DNA from: Chlamydiia bacterium | GTDB taxonomy: Bacteria > Chlamydiota > Chlamydiia > Chlamydiales > Simkaniaceae | NCBI GenBank assembly: GCA_030429605.1 | Contig: JAUIEV010000003.1 | Location: 310,001-374,000 of the forward strand | DNA length: 64,000 nucleotides | Direction of reading: 5' to 3' | Shown: piece after piece, positions 18,854 to 28,101 of the stretch | Position numbering within the stretch: the first letter of the stretch is position 1 | Layout: every line of letters begins with the position of its first letter | Program-made: the position numbers and the translations under genes | Notes under the pieces: model-generated | What the model saw: the letters and a program-made list of their open reading frames with translations, nothing else | Database searches by the model: none | Told to the model about the DNA's origin: nothing

Positions 18854-20213
18854 ATGCTACCTCAATGGCCGTTTCAACCCGTTCTATCGGATGCAGCCGA
18901 ATTTTGTCTTGAAGAGTCGTAGATACTCCTTTCATATTTTTTTTCGCAAGGATACACCGTTTAAAACCCATGTTTAGGGCCTCCTTAATCCTTGATTCTA
19001 TACGAGGGACAGAGCGCACTTCGCCATTGAGTCCAACTTCACCAATGACCACCACATCTGAGGGAATCACTTTATTGAGAAAAGAAGAAGCGATAGCTAA
19101 AATAACACCGAGATCTACCGCCGGTTCGTTAATTCTCAGCCCGCCTGCAACAGAAACAAATACATCCGTTGTATGCATTTGAAATCCCATTCTTTTTTCG
19201 AGAACGGCAAGCAAAAGGCCGAGTCGCTTTGCATCGATACCGGTTGACCTTCGAGATGAATTTGTAAATGCGGAAGATGATGCAAGCGCCTGTACTTCAA
19301 CTAAAAGAGCTCTTGTCCCTTCAATCGTGGGAATAATAACAGAGCCTGAGACACCGTGAATTCGTTCATGCAAAAGCGCCTCAGAAGGATTTTTCACTTC
19401 AATAAGCCCTTTTTCTTCCATTTGAAAAAGAGCAACATCGTCCGTTGGTCCAAAGCGATTTTTATGGGACCGGATCATTCTGTATCCTTGTGTCCTATCT
19501 CCTTCAAATTCCAAAACGGTGTCAACAATATGCTCCAAAACTCGTGGACCTGCTAACTCTCCCCCTTTTGTCACATGACCAATGAGAAAGGTCGTTATAC
19601 CAAGTCCTTTTGCAATCTGCATTGCTTCCATAGAAATTTCTCGAACTTGCGATACAGACCCGGGAGATGAAGGAAGCTCAGGCTTGTACACAATTTGAAC
19701 AGAGTCAACGATCAAGACATCGGGCTTTATTGAATCGATATGCTTTTTTATCGCACTAAACATTGTTTCGGGAAGGAGGTAAATTGATGTATTGCCTACA
19801 CCTATTCTTTGTGCCCTAAGCGAGGTTTGCTCTGCAGACTCTTCTCCACACACGTAGAGAACGACTAAGCCTTGTGCCGCTAATTGTCCTGAAAGTTGGA
19901 GGAGAAGTGTCGATTTCCCAATACCTGGTTCTCCACCAAGAAGTGTGAGTGACCCTTGAATGAGCCCGCCTCCAAGCAGCCTATTTACTTCTTCAAACCC
20001 TGTACTTATTCGTGGAGCTGTTGAAATCTCAACGTCCCCTATTTTAATAGGTTTGGCATGAGTAAGTGTTCCGCTATACCTTGACGTATCATCAGAAAGA
20101 GAGGCTTCCTCCTCAAATGTATTCCACTCTTTACAAGTCGGACAGCACCCCACCCATTTGTTTTCGCTATGACCACAATTGGTACATGCCCACAGTGTTT
20201 TTTGCTTCGTCAT
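18846..20213 (-). CDS. radA: DNA repair protein RadA (Sms)
   Basis: 455 aa RecA-like helicase acting in branch migration during recombination. Zinc finger CTNCGHSENKWVGCCPTC at the N-terminus, Walker A GGEPGIGKSTLL, the RadA-specific KNRFGPTDD motif, and a C-terminal Lon-like domain (SVAGGLRINEPAVDLGVILA). Starts immediately after the rnc stop and overlaps hemC by 8 bases; rnc-radA-hemC-hemD form one operon, as I recall for C. trachomatis. Confidence 0.96.
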   Translation of the reverse strand: MTKQKTLWACTNCGHSENKWVGCCPTCKEWNTFEEEASLSDDTSRYSGTLTHAKPIKIGDVEISTAPRISTGFEEVNRLLGGGLIQGSLTLLGGEPGIGKSTLLLQLSGQLAAQGLVVLYVCGEESAEQTSLRAQRIGVGNTSIYLLPETMFSAIKKHIDSIKPDVLIVDSVQIVYKPELPSSPGSVSQVREISMEAMQIAKGLGITTFLIGHVTKGGELAGPRVLEHIVDTVLEFEGDRTQGYRMIRSHKNRFGPTDDVALFQMEEKGLIEVKNPSEALLHERIHGVSGSVIIPTIEGTRALLVEVQALASSSAFTNSSRRSTGIDAKRLGLLLAVLEKRMGFQMHTTDVFVSVAGGLRINEPAVDLGVILAIASSFLNKVIPSDVVVIGEVGLNGEVRSVPRIESRIKEALNMGFKRCILAKKNMKGVSTTLQDKIRLHPIERVETAIEVAFG

Positions 20214-20933
20214 TTAGGAGTCTCCCTGAACTATTTTCATTGCTGCTTGCGCTGCGTTTTGTTCTGCTTCTCGTTTTGAATTCCCCTTCCCGGGTGCGAT
20301 CCGCTCTCCGTTTACATAGACTTCAATGTAGAATACCTTCATGTGGTCAGGGCCCTCTTCTCTCAACAGCTTATATTCAGGCGGCTTTTTGTATTTTTTT
20401 TGGGAATAGTCTTGAAGCTCTGCTTTGTGGTTGTAGTGTTTTTTTTTGATAAACCGCATCGCTTCAGCTTTGAAGTGCCCTAAAAAATAGTCTCTTGTCT
20501 TCTCATATCCAGCCTCAGTATAGATCGCTCCGATCAGAGCCTCAAATAAATCGGCAAGGAGCGTCACTCGACCTCTTCCAATATTTTTTTGCTCACCAAC
20601 ACCCATAAGCAAAAAAGTATCCACATCCAGTTTGTCAATATATTCAAAGCATGCAGATGCTTCAATTACCCTCGCTTTTAACTCAGAGAGCTCCCCTTCC
20701 GCTTTTTCAGGAAACTGAAAATAGAGAAACTCAGACACAATGAGCCCAAGCACTGCATCCCCTAAGTGCTCTAGCCGCTCGTTGTGGCCATGGAGAATTT
20801 TTCGATTTTCATTCACAAATGAACGGTGCGTAAATGCCTGGATCAAAAGGTCTTTGTTTTCAAACGAATAATCTATTCGCTCTTCGATTGTTTTCAATTC
20901 AGCTTTTAAGTAGTCTAGAAGGTCATTTGACAT
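20214..20933 (-). CDS. rnc: Ribonuclease III
   Basis: 239 aa from the ATG at 20933 (MSNDLLDYLK). An upstream ATG would add a stretch not typical of RNase III. RNase III signature NERLEHLGDAVLGL and the second acidic cluster (LADLFEALIGAIY) are intact; the C-terminal double-stranded RNA binding domain ends with GKGNSKREAEQNAAQAAM. It processes rRNA and structured mRNAs. First gene of the rnc-radA-hemC-hemD operon. No strong ribosome site is visible at this start. Confidence 0.95.
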   Translation of the reverse strand: MSNDLLDYLKAELKTIEERIDYSFENKDLLIQAFTHRSFVNENRKILHGHNERLEHLGDAVLGLIVSEFLYFQFPEKAEGELSELKARVIEASACFEYIDKLDVDTFLLMGVGEQKNIGRGRVTLLADLFEALIGAIYTEAGYEKTRDYFLGHFKAEAMRFIKKKHYNHKAELQDYSQKKYKKPPEYKLLREEGPDHMKVFYIEVYVNGERIAPGKGNSKREAEQNAAQAAMKIVQGDS

Positions 20934-21001
20934 GGAATAAATTCTTTTTTTACAGTATTGCTTCGTAGCATAACAAAACAAACTTTTTAGAGAGAACAAT
21001 T

Positions 21002-21724
21002 ATGAAATTTGAACTCACGAGTACGCTCAGAGGATTTTTTTTCAAAAACCATTTCCTCGAGCTTGAGGACGTTATCGACCCTTCTGTTTGCGGCGATTTA
21101 CAAAAAAAAGCCGACACACTTCTCTCACAAAAGCTTGGAGCGAATACGCCCCTTGAAAAAGCAACCGAAGAAGAACTCTATGTTGCAGGAAGAGACTTAT
21201 TTCGCCTCGACGACGAAATGCAAAAATTTGTTTGCAAAAGGCAGTTTGCCGAACTTTTTTCTGAACTTACACACAAGCGCCCTCTCCGCCTTCTCTATAC
21301 ACAGTACCTACGAAACGTCAACGGCCGGGTAAAAAACAAGCCTTTACTCGACTACCTTCATACAGATGTTACGCTCCAGGAAAGCTCACCATTTCAAGGA
21401 ATCTATGGCGCTGTTATTGTCACTCTTGAAACACACATAGGCGACAGTCCGCATGTGGAGCTCAATGTGGAAGATGATATATCTATCGTTCGCCCAACAG
21501 CGAGCAGAGTTGGGAATATCGTCTTTATTGGAGAAGAAAGCCCGGTCTCATTTGCACCACTTTATGAAGAGAAGAGTGAAGCACACCTGCTGATTGCGTT
21601 CGGTGATCCAAATGCAGTCTACAGAAAATCGGAAACAGACCCTCTTGCACACCATCCCAAAACGCTTGGTTATTCTTTCGGAGACACACTAAAAGATGAG
21701 TTGCACCCTATTGTCTATCGATGA
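21002..21724 (+). CDS. Conserved hypothetical with HxD motif, possible Fe(II)/2OG-like fold
   Basis: 240 aa, soluble, no known domain that I recognise with certainty. A HxD pair is visible in LDYLHTDVTL around residue 119, and histidines occur near the C-terminus (DELHPIVYR). In C. trachomatis the gene beside rnc is CT296, whose structure I recall being described as like Fe(II)/2-oxoglutarate enzymes; this gene also flanks rnc, but divergently. Equating them is inference from position plus the HxD motif. The ATG follows an AGAGAG stretch by 7 bases. Confidence 0.5.
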   Translation: MKFELTSTLRGFFFKNHFLELEDVIDPSVCGDLQKKADTLLSQKLGANTPLEKATEEELYVAGRDLFRLDDEMQKFVCKRQFAELFSELTHKRPLRLLYTQYLRNVNGRVKNKPLLDYLHTDVTLQESSPFQGIYGAVIVTLETHIGDSPHVELNVEDDISIVRPTASRVGNIVFIGEESPVSFAPLYEEKSEAHLLIAFGDPNAVYRKSETDPLAHHPKTLGYSFGDTLKDELHPIVYR

Positions 21725-21785
21725 ATTTCATAGTGAACCTGATATTACTTGTCTAAAAAAAACGGCAGAGGTAGTTTGACACGGT

Positions 21786-22970
21786 ATGACAGATAAGTAT
21801 GCCTACTTCGAAGATCGCCTAAGTAAAACACTCGAGCAGCGCCGGGTCAACCAACTTCACTGTATAGTTCAAAATAAACCGATTCATGGGGCATCTCTTG
21901 ATTTTGCAACACAAGATATTCTTGGACTGAGTGCACATGATTTTGTAAAAAAGCAGGCTATAAAAGCAGTCCTTCAGTGGGGCGCAGGTTCACTTGCTCA
22001 CCGACACCTCTCAAGCCATGCGACATTCCAAAGAAAAATTGAAGATATGCTCGCAAAAGAGCTAGGGCATGAAAATACACTGCTCTTTTCCGGCACTTTG
22101 CAAATACATAACACAATACTTCCAACACTCGTAACACCGAGAACTGTTGTGTATATCGATCGATTTGCTTCCCCTTCATTGTTTCAACTTATTCGGCCCC
22201 TGACAAGAAATATCGTCCGTTTTGAACATAATGCTGTCGGTGATGTACAGCGTCATCTTGAATCTCATAGTGCGCTTCCGACACACCAAAAACTTATTGT
22301 AACCGAATCACTCTTCACACAAACAGGGATGTATGCGCCGCTCAACGATTTTATAGAAGTTGCTGAAAAACACTCCTCGCTTCTCTATGTTGATGATAGT
22401 AATACCATGGGCATAAATGGAAGCAATGGCTTTGGGTACGCATCACAAAAAAAAGGGATTGATTTTGTCGTTGGTTCATTTGGAAGAACCGGTGGATGCT
22501 ATGGCGCATTTCTTGCGCTGCCCTCTTGCATGAGAGACTTTTTGTTAACTGCAAATGCATCACTTGCTGCAACATCCCCTCTACCACCGGCTGTTTTAGG
22601 AGCTATTCATGCATCTGTACAATTGATTCCTGATATGCACTACGAACGGACCCAACTAAAAGAAAAAATACGACACGTTCGAAAAGCGCTTGATACGCTT
22701 GGAATCCCACATGGAGACACACATTCTCATATCATTCCTCTTTTTTTCTCATCCGATGATGAGAAAAAAACCGTCGCAGAATACCTCGAAAACGAATCAA
22801 TTTTTCTCCAACAATCTCAAAAAGAAGGTGGCTATAAACCATCTTTACGCATTCGACTCGCTTCAACTCATTCAACCCAAACACTCGACACACTGCTTTC
22901 ATCACTAAAAAAGGCGCTTTCTGAGGTGGGTGTACAACCACCTTCATATGCAACTTCCTACATTCCTTAG
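21786..22970 (+). CDS. BioF/KBL-family protein lacking the PLP lysine (putative pseudoenzyme)
   Basis: 394 aa aligned along its length with α-oxoamine synthases (8-amino-7-oxononanoate synthase, 2-amino-3-ketobutyrate CoA ligase): WGAGSLAHRHLSSHATF, LLFSGTLQIHNTIL, LLYVDDSNTMGINGSNGFG and VVGSFGRTGGCYGAF. The last segment normally reads TFGK/TLSK and supplies the Schiff-base lysine; here codon 22485-22487 is AGA (Arg234). The DEAH-type segment is also changed to DDSN. The gene is intact, so it is a diverged protein and not a decayed copy. Convergent with hemF with 3 bases between stops. Function unknown. Confidence 0.75.
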   Translation: MTDKYAYFEDRLSKTLEQRRVNQLHCIVQNKPIHGASLDFATQDILGLSAHDFVKKQAIKAVLQWGAGSLAHRHLSSHATFQRKIEDMLAKELGHENTLLFSGTLQIHNTILPTLVTPRTVVYIDRFASPSLFQLIRPLTRNIVRFEHNAVGDVQRHLESHSALPTHQKLIVTESLFTQTGMYAPLNDFIEVAEKHSSLLYVDDSNTMGINGSNGFGYASQKKGIDFVVGSFGRTGGCYGAFLALPSCMRDFLLTANASLAATSPLPPAVLGAIHASVQLIPDMHYERTQLKEKIRHVRKALDTLGIPHGDTHSHIIPLFFSSDDEKKTVAEYLENESIFLQQSQKEGGYKPSLRIRLASTHSTQTLDTLLSSLKKALSEVGVQPPSYATSYIP

Positions 22971-22973
22971 CTC

Positions 22974-23759
22974 TTACCAAGAGGCTGTCGGCGGCATTGA
23001 GCAAAGGATTGCTTCATGGTTTCCCCCGGATTGAAATCCAAACTTTGTCCCTCGATCATATATAAGATTAAATTCAACATAGTGCGCTCGAAACGCATTT
23101 TGGATCTTTTTTTCTTCCTCAGAATAGACATGGTCTTTTTTTCTTTCATAGATAGGCAAGACTGCAGGAAGAAAAGAGCTGCCAACAGCTTGAACAAGCT
23201 GTAAGCCTTCGTCAAACGTACTGGGTGAATATTTATCAAAGAAAATACCCCCCTCACCCCGCTCTTTTTTTCTATGGGGAATATAAAAATACTCAGCAGC
23301 TTCTTCCTTAAAAGATGGATAGAGCGTCTCATCTATCACATCAAGCGCAGCTCGAGCTGATGTGTGAAAATGGAGGGTGTCAGTTTCATCAGGGAAACCC
23401 ATAGGAGTTAAATCATACCCCCCTCCAAACCACCATGAATGCTCTGTCTCGATATATCGAACGTTCATATGAACCGTTGGCATATACGGATTTTTCATAT
23501 GCGTTATGAGGCTCACTCCTGTTGCATAAAAAGGTTCTTCTTTGTTTTGCATTGGTAATTTTTTTCCTTCAACGGCAGAAAAATTGACGGCACACTTTTC
23601 AAAAACATCCCCTCGAATAAGACCTATCTCACCCCCTCCTCCAGAATGGTGATTCCATGGAGTGCGGGTAAACGGTATGTTCTCAAAGTCTTCAAAAGAA
23701 CGAATAATTGTTTCTCGAAGGTTTTGAAAATATGCTTTTGCAACATCTTTTTTTTGCAT
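22974..23759 (-). CDS. hemF: Oxygen-dependent coproporphyrinogen III oxidase
   Basis: 261 aa, homodimeric enzyme converting coproporphyrinogen III to protoporphyrinogen IX with O2. Typical segments are seen: GGGGEIGLIRGDVFEK, NPYMPTVHMNVRY, WWFGGGYDLTP, RGEGGIFFD and YVEFNLIYDRGTKFGF. Somewhat shorter than E. coli HemF (299). It is divergent from hemG/Y with only 30 bases between starts, so the hemG/Y promoter probably lies within this gene. C. trachomatis has hemN here as I recall, so this may be an oxygen-dependent replacement. Confidence 0.95.
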   Translation of the reverse strand: MQKKDVAKAYFQNLRETIIRSFEDFENIPFTRTPWNHHSGGGGEIGLIRGDVFEKCAVNFSAVEGKKLPMQNKEEPFYATGVSLITHMKNPYMPTVHMNVRYIETEHSWWFGGGYDLTPMGFPDETDTLHFHTSARAALDVIDETLYPSFKEEAAEYFYIPHRKKERGEGGIFFDKYSPSTFDEGLQLVQAVGSSFLPAVLPIYERKKDHVYSEEEKKIQNAFRAHYVEFNLIYDRGTKFGFQSGGNHEAILCSMPPTASW

Positions 23760-23789
23760 AGAAACTCCTTTTGGCGATACCTTACATAC

Positions 23790-25082
23790 ATGGAACGTAA
23801 AAAAATAGCAATTTTAGGCGCCGGAATCTCTGGCTTAGCAACTGGCTTTTTTCTGAAACGTCATGCCCCCTCTTTTGATGTCACACTTTTTGAAAAAGAC
23901 GCAGTGGTAGGTGGTGTCATACAGTCGAAAAAAGAAGACGGTATTTTTTTTGAACATGGCCCGAGAACATTTAGTACGACTCGAACGCCTAAGCTTCTTC
24001 ATTTAATTCAAGAAATGAATCTGCAAGATGCACTTCACTTTTCTCATGCCCGAACGCGGTACATCTTAAAAGAAAACAACGTTGAGCCTCTCCCCGATCA
24101 CCCACTTCGACTGCTCCTCTCCCCATTTCGAAAAGGGGTTCTTTCAGCGGCCTACAAAGATTTAAACCATCCTGCCGGACTCTATCCCGACGAAACGATT
24201 GAGCGTTTTATATTGAGGCATGGAAACAGAGACATCCTAGAAAACATTATCGACCCAATGGTTATTGGTATTTTTGCAGGCGATTATGCAAAACTTTCCG
24301 TCGATGCATGCCTCCCTAAATGGAAACACCTCGAGTACAAGTACGGCTCTCTTATAAAAGGGCTGTATAAAACACGAAAGAAATCTTCTCTTCCCCCTCT
24401 CTATACCTTAAATGGTGGAATGCACACCCTTGCAGACGCTCTTTTTTCCTCCCTCTCTCTTGATGCTCGATTTGAAACCCCTGTAGAAACAATTGCTGAA
24501 AGGGAGGATCACGTTCGAATTAATAATGAAGCCTTTGATCATGCGTTTGTTTGCCTTCCGTCAAATGTATTAACAGAGAAAGTCCCAGAAAAGTACCGTC
24601 CTTTTTTTGCTGGTATTGAACATAAGACCCTCTCTGTTGTTAACGTCGCATACCATTATGCTGACGTTCCAAAAGATGGGTTTGGATACCTTGCTCCAAC
24701 AAAAGAGCGCGCTGATATTCTTGGCGTTGTCTTTGATTCAAGTGTCTTTCCTCAGTTGCATGAAAAAGACGTCACTCGCCTCACTGTTATGCTTCATGGA
24801 AGTGAACGCCTTGAAGAAAGAGCATTTTCTGCATTGAAACATCACCTTAAAATCGACAAAACGCCTTTACAAGTACGAACGCATACGTACGCTGAGTACC
24901 TCCCTCAGCTTCTTGTGGGACACCTTGCAAGAAGGGACCTTCTTCAAGGAGAGCGCCTCTCTTTTGTAGGTAACTATCTCCACAGCGTGAGTGTGGAAGC
25001 GTGTGTTACAGAGGCTGAAAAAGCAGTTATAAGCATGCTTCGTCGGCAAAAAGTGGTTCAGCCACTCGAAGGCATTCACTAA
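23790..25082 (+). CDS. hemG: Protoporphyrinogen oxidase (HemG/HemY type flavoprotein)
   Basis: 430 aa from ATG 23790 (MERKKIAILGAGISG), chosen because the FAD dinucleotide-binding motif GAGISGLATGFFLKR must be close to the N-terminus; an upstream extension would overlap hemF. Other marks are the GGVIQSKKEDGIFFEHGPRTF substrate/FAD region and a C-terminal FVGNY...GVSVEACV-like segment. It oxidises protoporphyrinogen IX to protoporphyrin IX using oxygen. Its 3' end overlaps the convergent hemE by 56 bases. Named hemG in chlamydial annotations although it is the HemY-type enzyme. Confidence 0.93.
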   Translation: MERKKIAILGAGISGLATGFFLKRHAPSFDVTLFEKDAVVGGVIQSKKEDGIFFEHGPRTFSTTRTPKLLHLIQEMNLQDALHFSHARTRYILKENNVEPLPDHPLRLLLSPFRKGVLSAAYKDLNHPAGLYPDETIERFILRHGNRDILENIIDPMVIGIFAGDYAKLSVDACLPKWKHLEYKYGSLIKGLYKTRKKSSLPPLYTLNGGMHTLADALFSSLSLDARFETPVETIAEREDHVRINNEAFDHAFVCLPSNVLTEKVPEKYRPFFAGIEHKTLSVVNVAYHYADVPKDGFGYLAPTKERADILGVVFDSSVFPQLHEKDVTRLTVMLHGSERLEERAFSALKHHLKIDKTPLQVRTHTYAEYLPQLLVGHLARRDLLQGERLSFVGNYLHSVSVEACVTEAEKAVISMLRRQKVVQPLEGIH

Positions 25083-26043
25083 GAAACTGAACATTTTCAT
25101 ATGGAATGTCAGGCGTCAATCCATGCCCTAGGTTAAAGATAAAACCGGGGTCGTTTTTCATGCTTTTCAGAAATGAGATAAGCTCTGCTTGAATTGCGAT
25201 TGGTGAGCTGAGCAAAATCTCCGGATCAAAATTCCCTTGAAGAGCAAGCCTTGGGTATTTCTCTCTCATTTGTGATAAGCTACACGTCCAATCAAAAGAT
25301 AAGCAATCTGCTCCAGTTTGCTCAAATGCGTGCGAGTCAATTCCTCGAGAAAAAATAATAACCGGCACACGAACCGATTCAACGAGTCGCGTAAGATATG
25401 GAATGCTCAACGCTTCAACATGTGGCGGAGAAAGTGTTCCAGCCCATGAGTCAAAAAGCTGTATAACCTGTGCTCCGGCTTCAACTTGCATTTGTATGTA
25501 TTCGATGGAGACTTGTGTGATCTGCTCAAGAAGTGCTTCGACTACATGGGGAGTATTCAAGTAGGTGGTTTTAAGTTCTTTAATACGCCCCTCAAAAATA
25601 TAGCTTGCGGTCGTGACTGGGCCGCCACAAAATCCAATAAGAGGGATATTGAGTGTTTGCCTCAGCATTGAAATCGCGCGTTCTACAAACCCAACATGGG
25701 AAACCGACTTTCTCCCTGGAGGAAAAGGAGATGCCGGAGAGACAACAGGGCCACCTTTCGGAAACGCAACCGAGTACCCGAGAAGTTCGAGCGGGATGAG
25801 GATATCTGAAAAAAGGATGGCTGCATCGACACCAAGTTCATCGACAGGCAACAGTGTCACTTGAGCAATAAGCTCAGGTGTATGAAACATCTCTTCAATT
25901 GAGTACTTCTGCCTCAACGCTTGATATGAAGGCTGATACCGCCCCGCCTGGCGCATAAACCAGAAAGGGGGGCGCCCCGTGTTTTTACCACGAAGCGCTT
26001 TTAGTAGCTTATCGTTTTCCAAGGATCCGATCGAGGATTGCAT
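25027..26043 (-). CDS. hemE: Uroporphyrinogen decarboxylase
   Basis: About 338 aa from the ATG at 26043, close to the usual length. The signature PPFWFMRQAGRYQPSY near the N-terminus and GFCGGPVTTASYIFEG, LQGNFDPEILL and NLGHGLTPDIP are typical. It converts uroporphyrinogen III to coproporphyrinogen III. The start is inside the tkt 3' end (35-base overlap), so translation is likely coupled; no strong ribosome site is visible and a TTG slightly downstream is an alternative. Convergent overlap with hemG/Y at its end. Confidence 0.94.
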   Translation of the reverse strand: MQSSIGSLENDKLLKALRGKNTGRPPFWFMRQAGRYQPSYQALRQKYSIEEMFHTPELIAQVTLLPVDELGVDAAILFSDILIPLELLGYSVAFPKGGPVVSPASPFPPGRKSVSHVGFVERAISMLRQTLNIPLIGFCGGPVTTASYIFEGRIKELKTTYLNTPHVVEALLEQITQVSIEYIQMQVEAGAQVIQLFDSWAGTLSPPHVEALSIPYLTRLVESVRVPVIIFSRGIDSHAFEQTGADCLSFDWTCSLSQMREKYPRLALQGNFDPEILLSSPIAIQAELISFLKSMKNDPGFIFNLGHGLTPDIPYENVQFLSECLRVAEPLFADEACL

Positions 26044-28009
26044 CGACTGTAAAACCAAATTCTTTTTGTAGATCTGCAATCGGAGCGGAAAGGCCAAAGC
26101 CTTCCATGCAAATAGTGATTCCATCTGCTCCAACAAACCGATGCCATCCCATATTCACACCTGCTTCAATGCTTACTCTTGTGCCTAAATCTCCACCAAC
26201 AATACTTTTTTGGTATGCTTCATCTTGGGCATCAAAAAGCTCCCAACAAGGCATCGAAATCACTCGCACACTTTTATCCATTTTTTCAAGCGCTTGACAT
26301 ACTTCCATAGCAAGAGACACTTCTGATCCCGTAGCAAAAAGCGTGTAGTCTATTGCGTCACTTTTCTCTTTATGAACAATGTACGCACCTCGACCAACTC
26401 CCTCTGTAAATGGGACACGTGTGTGCTCAAGTTCAGGAAGTTTTTGTCTCGTAAGGATAATCGCTGATGGACCATCATATTGGAGCATCGCTATCCACGA
26501 TTTTCGAACCTCATTTGCATCAGCCGGGCGGAAGACGTGAAGGTTCGGGATTGCGCGCAGGGTTGCATAATGCTCAACGGGTTGATGCGTCGGACCATCT
26601 TCACCTAAGAAGATTGAATCATGCGTGAATTGGTATATAACATGGTATTTTGAGAGAGCTGAGAGGCGAATTGCATTTCTCATGTAGTCTGAAAACGTCA
26701 AAAATGTCCCGACAAATGGAAGAATCAAGTGCGTTTGAAAAAGACCTGCTGCCATTGCAGCCATACCAAATTCCCGTACACCATACTTAATGTTTCGGCC
26801 CGCAAAATCTCCAGGCGCAATAAGAGGAAACTCTTTTAACATTGTATTATCTGAGCCTGAGAGGTCTGCAGATCCCCCGTATAAAAATGGAAGTCTTTTC
26901 CCGAGTTCTTGGAGCACTGCTTGAGAAGCTGACCGCCCAGCAATCGGAGACTCAATTTCTACGCCATCAAGAAGTGTTTCAATATCTTCTGGGATGTGCC
27001 GCTCCTTCATGGCAACGAATTCTTGCGCCAGCTCAGGGTGTGCAGATTTCCATGCTTCAAAGTCTTTGTTCCATGTCTCTTCTCTTGAGGCATCTTCCTG
27101 TCTTTTTTCTGCAAAAAAGTCGATGACCGGTTGCATGACCGCAAAGTCTTCTTCCGGGAGACCCAACGCTTCTTTCGTCAGCTGAAGCTCTTCGTCTCCA
27201 AGTGGTGATCCATGTACTTTATGGGTTCCAGCTTTATTTGGAGATCCCTTTCCTATAACTGTTCGCATTTCAATGAAAACAGGCTTTTCACGTGGATTTT
27301 CTTTTACAGAACTCAAGACCTCATGAAGCTCTTCAAGATTGTTTCCATCACATGAATAAACATCCCATCCATATGCACGGTATCGCTCAGCAGTATTTTC
27401 TGAATTTGACTGCTCTAGCGGCCCATCAAGCGTAATTTTATTCGCATCGTGAATGAGAACGAGGTTATTCAGCTTCAAGTGACCGGCTAAAGAACTGGCC
27501 TCTTGTGAAACACCTTCCATCAAACATCCATCACCTGCAAGACAATACACCATTGCATCAATAATCGAGTGGTCAGGCTTATTAAATTTTTCTTCCATAA
27601 TCTTGAGCCCAAGTGCCTGCCCTATTGCATTTGCAACACCTTGACCAAGAGGCCCTGTTGTGGATTCAACACCGTCCGTTTCATGAAATTCCGGGTGACC
27701 TGGTGTGATTGAGTGGAGTTGTCGGAACTGCTTCAGATCCTCAAGAGATACTTTGAAGCCGGAAAGATGGAGACACGAGTACAAAAAAGCCGATCCATGT
27801 CCAGCAGATAAGATGAATCTGTCTCGGTTAACCCATTCTGAGTTTTTAGGATTATGTCTGAGCGCATACCCATAGAGGTATGCACCAAGCTCAGCACATC
27901 CTAAAGGAAGCCCAGGGTGTCCCGAGTTTGCCTTTTGAACTGCTTCGATTGATAGCTGCCGAATAGTGTTCGCTATCTTAGTAAGGATTGTCTTTTTTGC
28001 TTCGTCCAT
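26009..28009 (-). CDS. tkt: Transketolase
   Basis: 666 aa, thiamine-diphosphate enzyme of the non-oxidative pentose phosphate pathway. ThDP-binding motif GDGCLMEGVSQEASSLAGH...N is visible, with substrate histidines in HKVHGSPLG, the pyrimidine-domain glutamate region and THDSIFLGEDGPTHQPVEH. Normal length. Divergent from alaS with 92 bases between starts, and upstream of hemE on the same strand. Confidence 0.97.
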   Translation of the reverse strand: MDEAKKTILTKIANTIRQLSIEAVQKANSGHPGLPLGCAELGAYLYGYALRHNPKNSEWVNRDRFILSAGHGSAFLYSCLHLSGFKVSLEDLKQFRQLHSITPGHPEFHETDGVESTTGPLGQGVANAIGQALGLKIMEEKFNKPDHSIIDAMVYCLAGDGCLMEGVSQEASSLAGHLKLNNLVLIHDANKITLDGPLEQSNSENTAERYRAYGWDVYSCDGNNLEELHEVLSSVKENPREKPVFIEMRTVIGKGSPNKAGTHKVHGSPLGDEELQLTKEALGLPEEDFAVMQPVIDFFAEKRQEDASREETWNKDFEAWKSAHPELAQEFVAMKERHIPEDIETLLDGVEIESPIAGRSASQAVLQELGKRLPFLYGGSADLSGSDNTMLKEFPLIAPGDFAGRNIKYGVREFGMAAMAAGLFQTHLILPFVGTFLTFSDYMRNAIRLSALSKYHVIYQFTHDSIFLGEDGPTHQPVEHYATLRAIPNLHVFRPADANEVRKSWIAMLQYDGPSAIILTRQKLPELEHTRVPFTEGVGRGAYIVHKEKSDAIDYTLFATGSEVSLAMEVCQALEKMDKSVRVISMPCWELFDAQDEAYQKSIVGGDLGTRVSIEAGVNMGWHRFVGADGITICMEGFGLSAPIADLQKEFGFTVDAILDRILGKR

Positions 28010-28101
28010 GTGAAAACCTAAAAAATAAGATGAAATCTGTTTCTGTTTTTACTACAATAAACACCAATCCTTCAAGGAATCAAGAAAAAACTGAGAGGAA
28101 T

